Part shown: in pieces, positions 18,201 through 26,206 of the stretch
How the letters are laid out: every line of letters starts with the position of its first letter
How positions within the stretch are numbered: the stretch's first letter is position 1
Assembly (NCBI RefSeq): GCF_024734895.1
Contig: NZ_CP091430.1
Coordinates: 416,501-480,500, forward strand
From: Paenibacillus spongiae
GTDB lineage: Bacteria; Bacillota; Bacilli; Paenibacillales; Paenibacillaceae
Length of the DNA stretch: 64,000 nt
Direction of reading: 5' to 3'
Notes under the pieces: model-generated
Databases searched by the model: none
Seen by the model: only the letters and a program-made list of their open reading frames with translations
Told to the model about the DNA's origin: nothing
Translations under genes and position numbers: made by a program

Positions 18201-20346
18201 CTTCGATGCCTGGCGGCGCTATGATTCGTCGCTGCTCGAGACCTTTACCGAGTATTCCGGCAAAATAGGGCTGGAGGCCGGGGATCTGTGGCATGGAAAT
18301 CAGAGCGTGCTGATTAATTGCGCCACTCTCCTGCAATACGGTCATCCGCTCGGGAAAATCTATGACCGGCTGATTGCGCACGCGGGGGATCTTGAGCGGC
18401 ATAATAACGACCTGCATTGGAAACAAGCGACCATCACGGCCGCGCTGCTCGTCCGTTTAACGGGATATCGGGCGCCCAATGACCCGTTCGATCCGGCGGA
18501 TATAAGCAGAAAGGACTTCGCCGAATCGGTTCACGGGGACCGGTTCAATATTATTCAAGGGCTGGTTTATGTCCTTGAATATTTACCCGGTTATTTATTC
18601 GGCCATTATCGGGAAGCGAATGACGCCTTGAAGAAGACGGTGTCCGCCATCAAGGAATCCCGGCAAGCCGGTTATGAGCATACGGTTCATTACACCTATG
18701 AGGTGCTCGTTAGGGCCCAATTATATGAAGAAGCATCCCCCAAGGAACAACGCGGCTATTGGGCAAATATGCGCAAGCGATTGAAGGCCATGAGACAGCA
18801 TGCCAGTCGTTGTCCGGAAAATTATCAGCACAAATATTTGCTGATCCAAGCCGAGATGGCCCGGCTGAAACGGAGGTATCGCAAGGCTGTAGAGCTATAC
18901 GAGCAATCGATCGAAGCAGCGCGCAAGTACGGGCATATTCACGATCTGGCCATGGCCGCGGAATGCTGCGGCAGATACGGACTCCGCGAAGGGAAGATGC
19001 AGCTCGCCAGAATCTATATGACGGAAGCGTATGAAGCTTACCTGCAGTGGGGCGCTACGGCCAAAGCGGCCGACATGGAACAGAAGTACGGCTATCTGCT
19101 GAACATCCGGCGGGAGTCGGGACTGGAGCGCTTCGATTCGTTGTCTGTCGTCATGTCCGCCCAAGCCCTCTCGGGCGAGATGGAGATGGACCGTCTGCTG
19201 CATACGCTGATGCGCATTATGCTCCATAATGCCGGCGCGGAATATGGAGCGCTTATCTTCCACCATGAAGGCAGATGGAGTCTCGAGGCCTATGGTACGG
19301 CAGAGGAGCTGCGCATCGAATCGGTTCCGCTTAAGAATGAATCGGAGCTTGTTCCGGCTGCCATTGTTGCCTATGCGGCAAGAACGGCTGAGGAGGTCGT
19401 GCTGCATGATGCCGCCCGTGAAGGGATGTTCACGCGCAATCGGTATGTCCGGAATAAAGGGCTTAAGTCGGTTCTTTGCCTTCCGATCATGCACCAGAGC
19501 AAGTTGATTTGTCTGCTGTATATGGAGAACAGGCTCTCCACAAGCGTGTTTACGCCGCAGCGGCTGGAGGTGCTGAAGCTGCTTGGTTCCCAATGCGCAA
19601 TCTCGATTGAGAATGCCAAGCTCTACTCGGGGATTCAATATTTGAACAATAGTCTGGAGGAGCAGGTGAAAGAAAGGACCCGCAGTCTGGAGCAGTCGAT
19701 GCGCGAGACATCGGCAGCCCTGGCCGAAGTTTCGATCTATGAGGAACGGAATCGTATCGCGCAGGAAATTCATGATATCGTCGGACATACGCTCACCTCG
19801 ACGGTTGTCCAGATTGAAGCGGGGAGGCGGCTGATCCATAAGAATGCCGAGGGAGCCTCGGCGCGGCTGAAAGAAGCTCAGGATCTAGTCCGGCATAGCC
19901 TGAATGAAATCCGCGGCTCGGTTCATATGCTGAAGGAAGACCGGTTTGCCGACCTCCCGCAAATGTTGAATCAGCTGATTCAGGATGCGCAGAGGAATAC
20001 GGGCGTTGTCATCCATGCGGCCATGGAGGATTTGCCGGAGCTGACGACAGCGCATAAGAAAGCGATCTATCATGCGCTGCAGGAAGGCTTGACCAATGGG
20101 ATTAGACATGGAGGAAGCACGGAATTCCGCTTCAGTCTGGGATCGGACGGGTCACATGTACAGTTCAGGCTTGAAGACCGAGGGATGGGCGCCAGTTCGA
20201 TAACGATGGGATTCGGTTTGAAAGCGATGAAAGAACGCGCGGAACTGCTGGGCGGCAGCTTATCCATCGATTCCCGGCCTCATCAAGGATGTCTGCTGAG
20301 GATCGATCTGCCTTACGGGGCGCGAGTGATTGGAGATAAGAGATGA
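15265..20346 (+). CDS. Giant fusion: pseudokinase - AAA ATPase - helical repeats - GAF - NarX-type histidine kinase
   Basis: 1,693 residues. Order: Ser/Thr-kinase-like domain about 5-275; STAND/AAA-type ATPase about 305-600 with Walker A GSGGIGKT (K336) and Walker B LVLFLDD; TPR-like helical repeats about 700-1270; GAF about 1290-1455; coiled coil about 1460-1490; HisKA_3 with EIHDIVGHTLTS (His1503); HATPase to the end (GFGLKAMKERAELLGG). The kinase-like domain keeps the beta3 lysine (VIAKTA, K36) and the activation-segment end PYISPEQ. However, the catalytic loop reads LNEITPFQ where active kinases have HRDxKPxN, and DFG has become DIR (D149). It is therefore probably a pseudokinase. There is no membrane segment, so it should sense a cytosolic signal. 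The stop overlaps its NarL-type regulator gene (ATGA). The fusion resembles PknK-like multidomain sensors; the signal is unknown. Confidence 0.88.
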   Translation: MLELPGYQTIDTIGSSDEISLYRLVRREDGTSVIAKTARREYPGSNLADSFRYEYDILKRLGGRGTAEALSLETIAERPVLLLRDIGGSTLDRILRARSGHIGVAARLSIAAAAVDCLMQIHHERIMLNEITPFQLIVNPDTCEVKWADIRMCSTESDKSPLSLLTDRPDSVLPYISPEQTGRTGLAPDYRSDFYSLGVILYEWLSGDLPFDHQGVPDVVYHHLASEPQPLHHRAPAIPEMVSGIIAKCMEKTPEARYVSAYGIKSDLEECLAQYRAAGIVQSFALAGRDIPDRWEMPARFYGRIAEQRFLQEALQRASDGAVEVVWISGSGGIGKTAFVQETFRRIAPFDGVLAEGKSDPAPTARPYGVWIQAMDEMVSQLLMENKLQAEVWKLRILSAVDGYGQLLIELVPKLELLIGRQPPVQPLPPKEAQHRFHRVLNRFFHLFLHRGRPLVLFLDDLQLADESSLQYLTYLLEDRETKHLLVALAYRDDDITGHHSISRLQKQLAERSTAMSSIRLHALEAADLERLLGDSMRCDAAATDELTPVLLAKTEGNPFFLKRFLQDLVDEKHIAFDDSTRSWKWNLASITEMNVADNAAAYISDKMKHLPERTVHVLGRAAFFGSQFQLDMLFPIAGQPMNELLEALGSAVREGLLQPVGGESMRYKFQHDRIRQAAYALVDEAERLDLHWRIGALLIDRMKIDEEVHIFEAVNHFNQAVESIKRPEQRLELAELNLQAGLKAKQATAYETALGYLRHATALIGEDSWDNRYELAFAVFRERAEMEYLCARFAEANDLFGLLLQKAASNLDKALVYSLMIQLESSKDNYEEVISYGREALRLLDISHNFEPERLQLTMQWLRLSRKIRKHPIDSLHNLPPMTDESRRAAMSVMVHTSNALFFVNLNGWLASSLTMVEMTLEYGMTPEASIGFIAYAIFQYAYFRNYEAAFKWGMFACSLSRSYPTLHVKTLSSFALCFDAWRRYDSSLLETFTEYSGKIGLEAGDLWHGNQSVLINCATLLQYGHPLGKIYDRLIAHAGDLERHNNDLHWKQATITAALLVRLTGYRAPNDPFDPADISRKDFAESVHGDRFNIIQGLVYVLEYLPGYLFGHYREANDALKKTVSAIKESRQAGYEHTVHYTYEVLVRAQLYEEASPKEQRGYWANMRKRLKAMRQHASRCPENYQHKYLLIQAEMARLKRRYRKAVELYEQSIEAARKYGHIHDLAMAAECCGRYGLREGKMQLARIYMTEAYEAYLQWGATAKAADMEQKYGYLLNIRRESGLERFDSLSVVMSAQALSGEMEMDRLLHTLMRIMLHNAGAEYGALIFHHEGRWSLEAYGTAEELRIESVPLKNESELVPAAIVAYAARTAEEVVLHDAAREGMFTRNRYVRNKGLKSVLCLPIMHQSKLICLLYMENRLSTSVFTPQRLEVLKLLGSQCAISIENAKLYSGIQYLNNSLEEQVKERTRSLEQSMRETSAALAEVSIYEERNRIAQEIHDIVGHTLTSTVVQIEAGRRLIHKNAEGASARLKEAQDLVRHSLNEIRGSVHMLKEDRFADLPQMLNQLIQDAQRNTGVVIHAAMEDLPELTTAHKKAIYHALQEGLTNGIRHGGSTEFRFSLGSDGSHVQFRLEDRGMGASSITMGFGLKAMKERAELLGGSLSIDSRPHQGCLLRIDLPYGARVIGDKR

Positions 20347-20996
20347 GAATGATATCGGTTTTGATTGCGGACGATCAGATGCTGACGAGGGAAGGACTTC
20401 GGACGATTCTGGATCTGGAAGACGATATGGAAGTGGTGGGCCTTGCGAAGAATGGGCTGGAGGCTTGCGAGATGGCGGAGGCGCTTGATCCCGATCTGCT
20501 CCTGCTGGATATTCAAATGCCGGTTATGGACGGCATTGCCGCGTTGAAACGGATCAAGCAGAGCCGTCCTGAAATCACCATCTTGATCTTGACCACATTT
20601 ATGGATGAGGATTACATCGTTGAAGGTATGGTGCACGGTGCGAGCGGCTATATGCTGAAGGATACGGATGCGGATAAAATGATCGCCTCGATCCGCGATA
20701 CCGTATCCGGCCAGTTTATTCTTCCTGCTGCCGTCGCGGCTAAATTGGCGGCGAGGATGAACAGGTTCGTTGAGGATCATGAATATTGGAAGAGAACCCA
20801 TCGGGAGCGCTTCAAACTGACCGAACGGGAAGAAGAATTGGCGCAGCTCATCATGAGAGGGCTGAACAACCGTGAAATTGCCGATGCGCTCCATATCGCA
20901 GAGGGGACGGCTCGCAATTATATCAGCAGTCTCTATGGGAAATTAGAGGTCGCCGACCGGTCGCAGGCAATTGCCCGGCTTCGAGCGATAATTTGA
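20343..20996 (+). CDS. NarL/LuxR-family response regulator
   Basis: 217 residues: a receiver domain with IADDQ, phospho-Asp56 in LLLLDIQMPVMDG and the Lys of MLKDTDADKM, then a LuxR-type helix-turn-helix (LTEREEELAQLIMRGLNNREIA). The recognition helix reads AEGTARNYISSLYGKL, with ARNYIS where VKNHVS-type sequence is usual. It starts inside the stop codon of the fused histidine kinase, so it is its cognate output. Targets are not evident in the window. Confidence 0.9.
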   Translation: MRMISVLIADDQMLTREGLRTILDLEDDMEVVGLAKNGLEACEMAEALDPDLLLLDIQMPVMDGIAALKRIKQSRPEITILILTTFMDEDYIVEGMVHGASGYMLKDTDADKMIASIRDTVSGQFILPAAVAAKLAARMNRFVEDHEYWKRTHRERFKLTEREEELAQLIMRGLNNREIADALHIAEGTARNYISSLYGKLEVADRSQAIARLRAII

Positions 20997-21111
20997 AAAT
21001 ATAAGAATGTATAAGTTTCCGGTGAGGATAGAGGCCTCTTCTCGGCTTAAGAGGAGAATCGGGAACGACTCGACAAGTCCGGGTTTCTATGATATGGTGT
21101 GTGTAACTATA

Positions 21112-21141
21112 GGCATCCCGCTCGATCAAGAGCGGGGTGCC
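21112..21141 (+). terminator. G-C rich hairpin between the NarL-type regulator and L25 genes
   Basis: GGCATCCCGCTC and GAGCGGGGTGCC form a strong stem (one G-U pair) around GATCAA. The tail is not U-rich (TTCGCGC). It could end the sensor operon or sit in the L25 leader. The 20997-21303 gap holds nothing else that I can support; short open frames there lack a ribosome-binding site. Confidence 0.5.
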
Positions 21142-21303
21142 TTCGCGCATATTAGTGGCTTTTTACATTAAATGTCTTGCGCTGGCTTTTAGTAGAACAT
21201 GGAGGTGGTGATGCTATGTTTCTCTCTGTATCCCCGTCCGGGGAAGCTCCAATGACTATGAATAGTAGGCAACGATTATTTAATGATGAGGAGCGGATTC
21301 ACG

Positions 21304-21849
21304 ATGACAACTTATTTTCAAACAGAGAAACGCACGCATTCGAACAAATCGGGACTTCGTAATATGCGAGAGTCGGGCCGCTTGCCTGGCGTCGTATTCG
21401 GCCGGAATACTGAGAACGAGATGGTGCATATATCGGCGATCGAATTTCATAAGTGGTTGAAGCAGGGGAAGTCCAGCATGATCGACTTGCAGTTTGACGG
21501 GGGAGACACGCTAACGGTATTGCTAGAGGATCTTCAGCGGCATCCGGTCACGCGCGATGTGCTGCACGTGGATTTCCAGCGGGTGCAGTCGAACGAGATT
21601 GTGCGCACCAAGCTCGCGGTTAAATTTACGGGTACGCCGACCGGCACCAAGCAGGGCGGCGTCGTGCAAATTCAGTGCGAGTTTATTGAAGTAGAGGCGC
21701 TGCCAAGAGATTTGCCGGCTGTCGTAGAATTTGATATCGGCGATATGAACATCGGAGATTCCGTGTATGTGAAGAACTTGGCGCTGTCTCCGGAGGTGTC
21801 GGTTATTTCCGGAGCCAACGAGTCGCTCGTCTCTGTCGTGAAGCCGTAA
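21304..21849 (+). CDS. rplY: 50S ribosomal protein L25 / general stress protein Ctc
   Basis: A 181-residue Ctc-type L25: an N-terminal 5S-rRNA-binding beta-barrel (about 1-90, with SGLRNMRESGRLPGVVFGR and HPVTRDVLHVDFQRV) and the C-terminal TL5-like domain (about 95-181, LPAVVEFDIGDMNIGDSVYVKNLAL). ATG 21304 is chosen because GAGGAG stands 10 nt upstream; the frame is also open from ATG 21283, whose would-be start contains that ribosome-binding site. In Bacillus ctc is stress-induced, but no sigma-B promoter was identified here. It is monocistronic, with a good terminator after it. Confidence 0.9.
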   Translation: MTTYFQTEKRTHSNKSGLRNMRESGRLPGVVFGRNTENEMVHISAIEFHKWLKQGKSSMIDLQFDGGDTLTVLLEDLQRHPVTRDVLHVDFQRVQSNEIVRTKLAVKFTGTPTGTKQGGVVQIQCEFIEVEALPRDLPAVVEFDIGDMNIGDSVYVKNLALSPEVSVISGANESLVSVVKP

Positions 21850-21889
21850 TCTCGATTCGCAAACCTAGCATTTATAAGGTAATGGCAGC

Positions 21890-21942
21890 AAAGAAGAGTA
21901 TTCCTGCAGCGGTTGAAACCGTAAGGGAATGCTCTTCTTTTT
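21890..21942 (+). terminator. Terminator of L25 gene
   Basis: AAAGAAGAGTATTCC pairs with GGAATGCTCTTCTTT (one G-U pair), with a smaller inner stem CGGTT/ACCG and a T-run. Confidence 0.75.
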
Positions 21943-22027
21943 GCTTGGAATCGATCCTGCAGCATATGAACTGACCGAATGCGATAGGGAGGAATAAGTA
22001 GACGCGGTCAGCATTCTATCAAAATTG

Positions 22028-22076
22028 TTGACATCATATAACATTTGGTTGACACAAAGTCAATTATTGGTAATAT
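22028..22076 (+). promoter_or_regulatory. Promoter with TTGAC-N5-GTCAA operator
   Basis: TTGACA at 22049-22054 and TAATAT at 22071-22076 with a 16-bp spacer; a second TTGACA stands 21 bp upstream at 22028. The downstream -35 is half of a perfect inverted repeat, TTGAC-N5-GTCAA (22049-22063), a typical operator shape for a GntR-like repressor. It drives the truncated dehydratase gene, so the promoter has outlived its gene. The region is distinctly more A+T-rich than its surroundings. Confidence 0.6.
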
Positions 22077-22142
22077 CAAATTTATAATCATTCATACGGC
22101 AAAATATGGCGGGTCTGGAATCGACGCGGGGAGGTCGGTAGG

Positions 22143-22967
22143 ATGAAGACCGCTGGCAAATACCCGACAGAGCTGTTCTGGTACGCGGGCGGGGTGCCCG
22201 CCGTGATGGAGGAGCCGCGCGATGAGCTGCATCTCGATGCGCTCACGGTGACAGGCAAGAGTGTCGCGGACAACCTGGAAACGTACCGCCGCAGCGAGAT
22301 GCCGCGGTTTGCCGAGATGTTCCTCGCCAACTACAAGCTGAACCGCCGGGATGTTATTTATCCGCTGAAGAAGCCGCTTAAGCCGAAGGGCTCGCTCGCC
22401 GTATTGAAGGGCAACTTGGCGCCGGCCGGCGCAACGATCAAGAAGTCTGCCGTCGCCGAGGAGATGATGATGCATCAGGGCCCGGCTAAAGTATACGACA
22501 GCGAACGGGATGCGGTCGACGCGCTTACAGCCGGGATGATCGAGCCTGGCGACGTCGTCATTATCCGCTATCAGGGGCCGAGGGCGACCGGCATGCCGGA
22601 GATGTTCTTCATGTCCGAGCTGATCGCTTCGGATCCGGTATTATCGCGCACGACGTCGCTTGTGACGGACGGGCGGTTCTCCGGCGCTACGCGCGGCCCT
22701 TGCGTCGGCTATCTCGGGCCGGAAGCGCTGGACGGAGGACCGATTGCGGCCGTAGAGAACAGCGATTTGATCCGCATCGACATTCCGGGCCGGACGATCG
22801 ACATCGTCGGCATCGCCGGCGCTGTGCGGACGCCGGAGGAAATCGCCGAGACGATCGCGGCGCGATTGAGCCGATGGGAGAAGCCGGCCGTCACGCACAA
22901 GGGGGTGCTGCGGCAGTATACCGCGCTGGCGCGTCCGGCACTTGAGGGCGGGTCCTGCATTCCGTGA
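22143..22967 (+). pseudogene. 5'-truncated IlvD/Edd-family dehydratase
   Basis: The 274 residues match only the C-terminal half of dihydroxy-acid / sugar-acid dehydratases (usually 550-600 residues): YPTELFWYAGGVPAVMEE, TVTGKSVADNL, VIIRYQGPRATGMPEMF and TDGRFSGATRGPCVGYLGPEA. The N-terminal half, which holds the iron-sulfur-cluster cysteines, is absent; translation upstream in the same frame gives no family sequence. Homology begins right at about 22145. A fortuitous GGGAGGT precedes the ATG, so a fragment could still be translated, but it cannot be a functional dehydratase. Between it and the intact promoter upstream the missing coding sequence (roughly 0.9 kb) has been deleted. Confidence 0.85.
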
Positions 22968-23040
22968 TGGTGCAGGCCGGGACGGCTTGTCTTTACCGGG
23001 CCTAGCAAGATTGGATATGATATCTTCAGATACTGGCAAG

Positions 23041-23081
23041 CGAGCAGGTAGAGTCCTCAGACAGAGGTCTCTACCTGCTCG
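23041..23081 (-). terminator. Hairpin overlapping the 3' end of the racemase gene
   Basis: Perfect 13-bp arms (CGAGCAGGTAGAG and its complement). One arm lies within the last codons of the racemase gene and the other beyond its stop. It separates the minus-strand van-like operon from the convergent dehydratase fragment. There is no strong U-tract. Confidence 0.55.
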
Positions 23082-24265
23082 TTCGATGTGGACGTATAGA
23101 CCCGTTCTACCCGGCTTCCGATGCGGCTGACGATTTCATTGGTCACGGTTCCGCATCGTGAGGCGATTTGGCCCGCCGTAATGGTCTCCGAACCGTCTTG
23201 CCCGATCAGCGTAGCCGTATCGCCGTGCCGAATCCCATGAATGGCCGTGACATCGACCATGAACTGGTCCATGCAGATATTCCCGATGATGCCGGCCCGC
23301 TGGCCGCGGATCAGTACATAGCCGCCATTATCGGCCAGCGTCTTTGGAATACCGTCGCCATAACCAATGGTAAGGGTGGCGATCCGGATATCCTGCGAAG
23401 GGATGAATTTATGGCCGTAGCCGATGGGGCTGTTAGCGCGTACCTCTTTCACTTGCGCAACGGCGGCTTTGAGGGACAGCACGGGCCGCAGCTCGATCGG
23501 CGCCATGACAGCATCGTCTTCCCTGCTCAGCAGCCCATACAGCGCAATGCCCGGACGAGCGAGATCGCAATCGATCGCAGGATAATTCAATATGCCGTAA
23601 CTGCTTTGGATGTGGACGGCACCCGGGCTGCAGCCGGCTGCCTCAATCTGCCGGATCACATGCAGGAAGCGTTCCACCTGCATGTTCGTGAATGCGGCCT
23701 GCTCGGATCGGGTGCTGTCGGATACGGATAAGTGGCTGAAGGTTCCCATTACGTGCAAATGTTCCAGCCGATAGCAAGATATAATGGCCTGGATGTTCTC
23801 ATAAGGCTCGCCTAAACGGTTCATCCCGGTGTCGATCTTCACATGAGCCTTCAGCTTGAGCCCGCATTGATTCAATGCCTGTCCATATTCGGCGCTGACA
23901 ATCGCTTGAGTCAGCCTATAGCGGAACAAGTCATACGCGCGTCCGAGCGGCGTATAGCTCAAGATGAGAATGTCGCCTTTCACGCCATGCTTGCGCAGTT
24001 CGATCCCTTCCTCGATCTCGGCGACGGCAAATTGGTTGACGCCGATCCGATTCAGATATTGGGCGACTTGTATGCTGCCGTGTCCGTAAGCATTGGCTTT
24101 CACGACCGGCATAATATCGCAGCGGGAGGGAAGAGCCGTCTTGAGCGCCAGTAAATTATGGTCTAAGTGATCCAGGTTGATCTCCGCCCAAGCCCGGCGG
24201 ACGGAAGACGCTTCGGAAGCCGGTTTGGGCCGCAGCAGCAGCGCGGCGGGAGGGAGAGTATTCAT
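23057..24265 (-). CDS. alr: Alanine/serine racemase, VanT-catalytic-domain type
   Basis: A 402-residue fold-type III PLP racemase. The PLP lysine is in VVKANAYGHG (K56) and the second catalytic base in SPIGYGHKF. The sequence HIQSSYGILNYP followed by DLARPGIALYGLLS is very like the racemase domain of VanT proteins. At the position of Tyr354 in the Geobacillus alanine racemase, where ordinary Alr reads NYE, this protein reads TNE (Asn376). VanT serine racemases carry Asn there and Y354N confers serine racemisation, so D-Ser production is likely. The large membrane/serine-uptake domain of VanT is missing, so it is soluble. The start ATG 24265 overlaps the peptidase stop (TGATG) with GGAAGGTG upstream; GTG 24268 is the alternative. 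It is the last gene of the ligase-peptidase-racemase operon. Confidence 0.85.
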   Translation of the reverse strand: MNTLPPAALLLRPKPASEASSVRRAWAEINLDHLDHNLLALKTALPSRCDIMPVVKANAYGHGSIQVAQYLNRIGVNQFAVAEIEEGIELRKHGVKGDILILSYTPLGRAYDLFRYRLTQAIVSAEYGQALNQCGLKLKAHVKIDTGMNRLGEPYENIQAIISCYRLEHLHVMGTFSHLSVSDSTRSEQAAFTNMQVERFLHVIRQIEAAGCSPGAVHIQSSYGILNYPAIDCDLARPGIALYGLLSREDDAVMAPIELRPVLSLKAAVAQVKEVRANSPIGYGHKFIPSQDIRIATLTIGYGDGIPKTLADNGGYVLIRGQRAGIIGNICMDQFMVDVTAIHGIRHGDTATLIGQDGSETITAGQIASRCGTVTNEIVSRIGSRVERVYTSTSNEQVETSV

Positions 24266-25074
24266 CACTGAATCACCTTCCCGAGATCATGGAAGATCGT
24301 GACGATGAATCCATCCGTATTATTGCCGGACCATTCATAGCGGGAGCCGCTCCTGATCGGAATCAAGGTTTCGCCTTCGTCGGCGACATCTATGGCATAT
24401 ATCTCGATGAGATGCTGTTTAACTTTCATATAGAGATGCGTCCCTTCGAAGGCGAACTGCTTCATATAAACGATGTACTCCTCCAAGCACAGATCGTAAT
24501 TCTCCATGATGATAGCATGCGGAACGCCGACATACCGATAATGCCAAGGCTCGCAAGCGATGTTCGTGATGGCTTCCTTCCCTTCCTTATACCGCTGGAT
24601 AAAACCGAATTCGGCCGCCAATTGTTTGAAAGATGCGTAAACGCCATGATCGGGAAGGGATGGGCACAGGTAATCGACATCATCCCGCAATTGACCGACA
24701 TCGACCGCCAGTCCGGTCTGGTGTTCGCTCTCATTCGGCCGCGCGACATAGCTAGCCGTAAATGCGGCGCCATGCTCCTCTAATGAACTGTCGTAAATAT
24801 GCTTCTGCTGCGCCAGCGTACGATAACCGCTCACAATGCCGATGCTGCCTGCGGCATGAGAGGCTTCCAGCAAAGCGTTCAACTGCCGGTACCCGGTTCG
24901 ATGGAGACGGATTTGGCTCTCCTCCGTGCCAGCCTGCTGAATCGTCGTTACCGGGACGATGTCATCTGGCCGATAGTGCTCTGCGATCGGATGCTCGCGA
25001 TTGACCAATACCAAGCTGCCGCTGTGGATCATCCCGCGGTGCAATCGGACAATATGCTCAGCAGCGGGTCTCAT
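24265..25074 (-). CDS. vanXY: VanXY/VanY-type D,D-peptidase
   Basis: A 269-residue zinc D,D-dipeptidase/carboxypeptidase of the VanY family. Metal and catalytic residues are visible in SEHQTGLAVDV (His118, Asp125) and EPWHYRYV (Glu175, His178), with SGYRTLAQQ before them. A C-terminal extension of about 80 residues ends in SGNNTDGFIVTIFH. There is no signal peptide or membrane anchor, as in cytosolic VanXY enzymes that destroy D-Ala-D-Ala and remove D-Ala from normal pentapeptide precursor. The start ATG 25074 has AAGGAGGAGG upstream and overlaps the ligase gene by 17 bp; the frame is open to 25101. It is the middle gene of the operon. Confidence 0.85.
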   Translation of the reverse strand: MRPAAEHIVRLHRGMIHSGSLVLVNREHPIAEHYRPDDIVPVTTIQQAGTEESQIRLHRTGYRQLNALLEASHAAGSIGIVSGYRTLAQQKHIYDSSLEEHGAAFTASYVARPNESEHQTGLAVDVGQLRDDVDYLCPSLPDHGVYASFKQLAAEFGFIQRYKEGKEAITNIACEPWHYRYVGVPHAIIMENYDLCLEEYIVYMKQFAFEGTHLYMKVKQHLIEIYAIDVADEGETLIPIRSGSRYEWSGNNTDGFIVTIFHDLGKVIQ

Positions 25075-26134
25075 GGTTGGCCTCCTCCTTCGCAGCGGCA
25101 AGCGAGATCAACCTGTCCATCAATTGCGGATACGAAATGCCGCTATAGCGCATCATGTTCGGATACCGGCTGGCCGCCGTGAAGCCGGGCATCGTATTCA
25201 CCTCATTAAATACGATGCGGCCTTCCTCCGTCAGGAACATGTCCACCCTGGCAAGTCCTCTGCAGCCCAGCGTCTTGTAGATCAGGCGGGCGGCCGCCTT
25301 GATCCTGTCGGCGGTACCTGGTTCTATTCTAGCGGGCAGGTGGATGTTCGAAGTGCGCAGCGAATACTTCTCCTCGTAATCGAAGAATTCGCCTGTAAGC
25401 TCGATCTCGTCGATTGCGGCGATGACGGGCTCTGAATATCCCAATACCGCGCATCCGACCTCGAATCCGGTCACGTTCTGCTCGATAACGACCTTCCGGT
25501 CATGGGAGAAGGCAGCTTGAATACCATTCCTAAGCGCCTGCTTGTCGTATGCTTTTGTAATGCCGAATGACGAGCCGGATCGCGACGGTTTAACGTATAA
25601 TGGGAAGCCCAGCTTCTCCGCTTCTCGGATGGCCGGATCGAGGTCATCGCCTGCAAACGCCGTCACCGAGGCCGCAGTCTCGACGCCAGCTGCCCGAACC
25701 AATTGGCCGGCGGTCGCTTTGTCCATGCAAATCGCAGATGACAAGGTGTCGCAGCCAACGAATGGAATGCCGGACAACTCGAGCAATCCTTGTACGGTAC
25801 CATCCTCGCCGTTCTTGCCATGAAGAACGGGGAAGGCAACGTCGACGGGGGTGGTTCGATATTCGGTGCCGGACAGCTCGACAATGCCTCTGGCATTCTT
25901 GCAAGGCGAGATAAAGGCCGGGATACAGTTGTCGTAAGTATGCCAGGTGTCGCTGCGTATGTCTGCGGTGCTGCCGTTGTATCGCAGCCACGTTCCTTCT
26001 CTTGTAATGCCAAGCAAAATAAAATGATATTTTGAGCGGTCCAAATGATCGATGACGGAAGCGGCGGATTGCAATGAGACGTCATACTCGGTCGAGCAGC
26101 CCCCGAACAATACGGCTATATTTTTCAGTTCCAT
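25058..26134 (-). CDS. vanG: D-Ala-D-Ser-type ligase (VanG/VanC/VanE-like)
   Basis: A 358-residue ATP-grasp ligase. Motifs: AVLFGGCSTEYDVSLQSA at the N-terminus, FPVLHGKNGEDG, VGCDTLSSAICMDK, VKPSRSGSSFGITK, GFEVGCAVLG, the omega-loop FFDYEEKYSL (EKY 255-257) and NEVNTMPGFTAASRYPNMM. The EKY loop excludes a D-Ala-D-Lac ligase of VanA/VanB type, which carry His. From memory, the overall sequence resembles VanG and VanC/E far more than housekeeping Ddl. Co-transcription with a VanXY-type peptidase and a serine-type racemase supports D-Ala-D-Ser synthesis. The start ATG 26134 has AGGAG 8 nt upstream; the frame is open to 26206. Whether the second substrate is D-Ser or D-Ala needs an assay. Confidence 0.82.
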   Translation of the reverse strand: MELKNIAVLFGGCSTEYDVSLQSAASVIDHLDRSKYHFILLGITREGTWLRYNGSTADIRSDTWHTYDNCIPAFISPCKNARGIVELSGTEYRTTPVDVAFPVLHGKNGEDGTVQGLLELSGIPFVGCDTLSSAICMDKATAGQLVRAAGVETAASVTAFAGDDLDPAIREAEKLGFPLYVKPSRSGSSFGITKAYDKQALRNGIQAAFSHDRKVVIEQNVTGFEVGCAVLGYSEPVIAAIDEIELTGEFFDYEEKYSLRTSNIHLPARIEPGTADRIKAAARLIYKTLGCRGLARVDMFLTEEGRIVFNEVNTMPGFTAASRYPNMMRYSGISYPQLMDRLISLAAAKEEANHETRC

Positions 26135-26174
26135 AATAAACACTCCTGTTCCACTAAACTCGAGGATGAAAATG

Positions 26175-26206
26175 ATTATACGGAACAGAGCTGACAGCTT
26201 TGACAA
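26175..26206 (-). promoter_or_regulatory. Promoter of the van-like operon with palindrome in a long spacer
   Basis: On the minus strand, TTGTCA (26201-26206) and TATAAT (26175-26180) are 20 bp apart, and a perfect palindrome AGCTG-A-CAGCT (26189-26199) sits in the spacer. A long spacer carrying a dyad suggests regulation by DNA distortion, but no regulator gene is adjacent. Confidence 0.45.

Noticed and set aside
21177..21362. 61-codon frame upstream of L25
   Set aside because: It overlaps the L25 start in another frame, has no good ribosome-binding site and no family resemblance.
25058..26134. VanA/VanB-type D-Ala-D-Lac ligase
   Set aside because: The omega-loop has EKY instead of the His-containing loop of D-lactate ligases, and the operon has a racemase rather than a VanH dehydrogenase.
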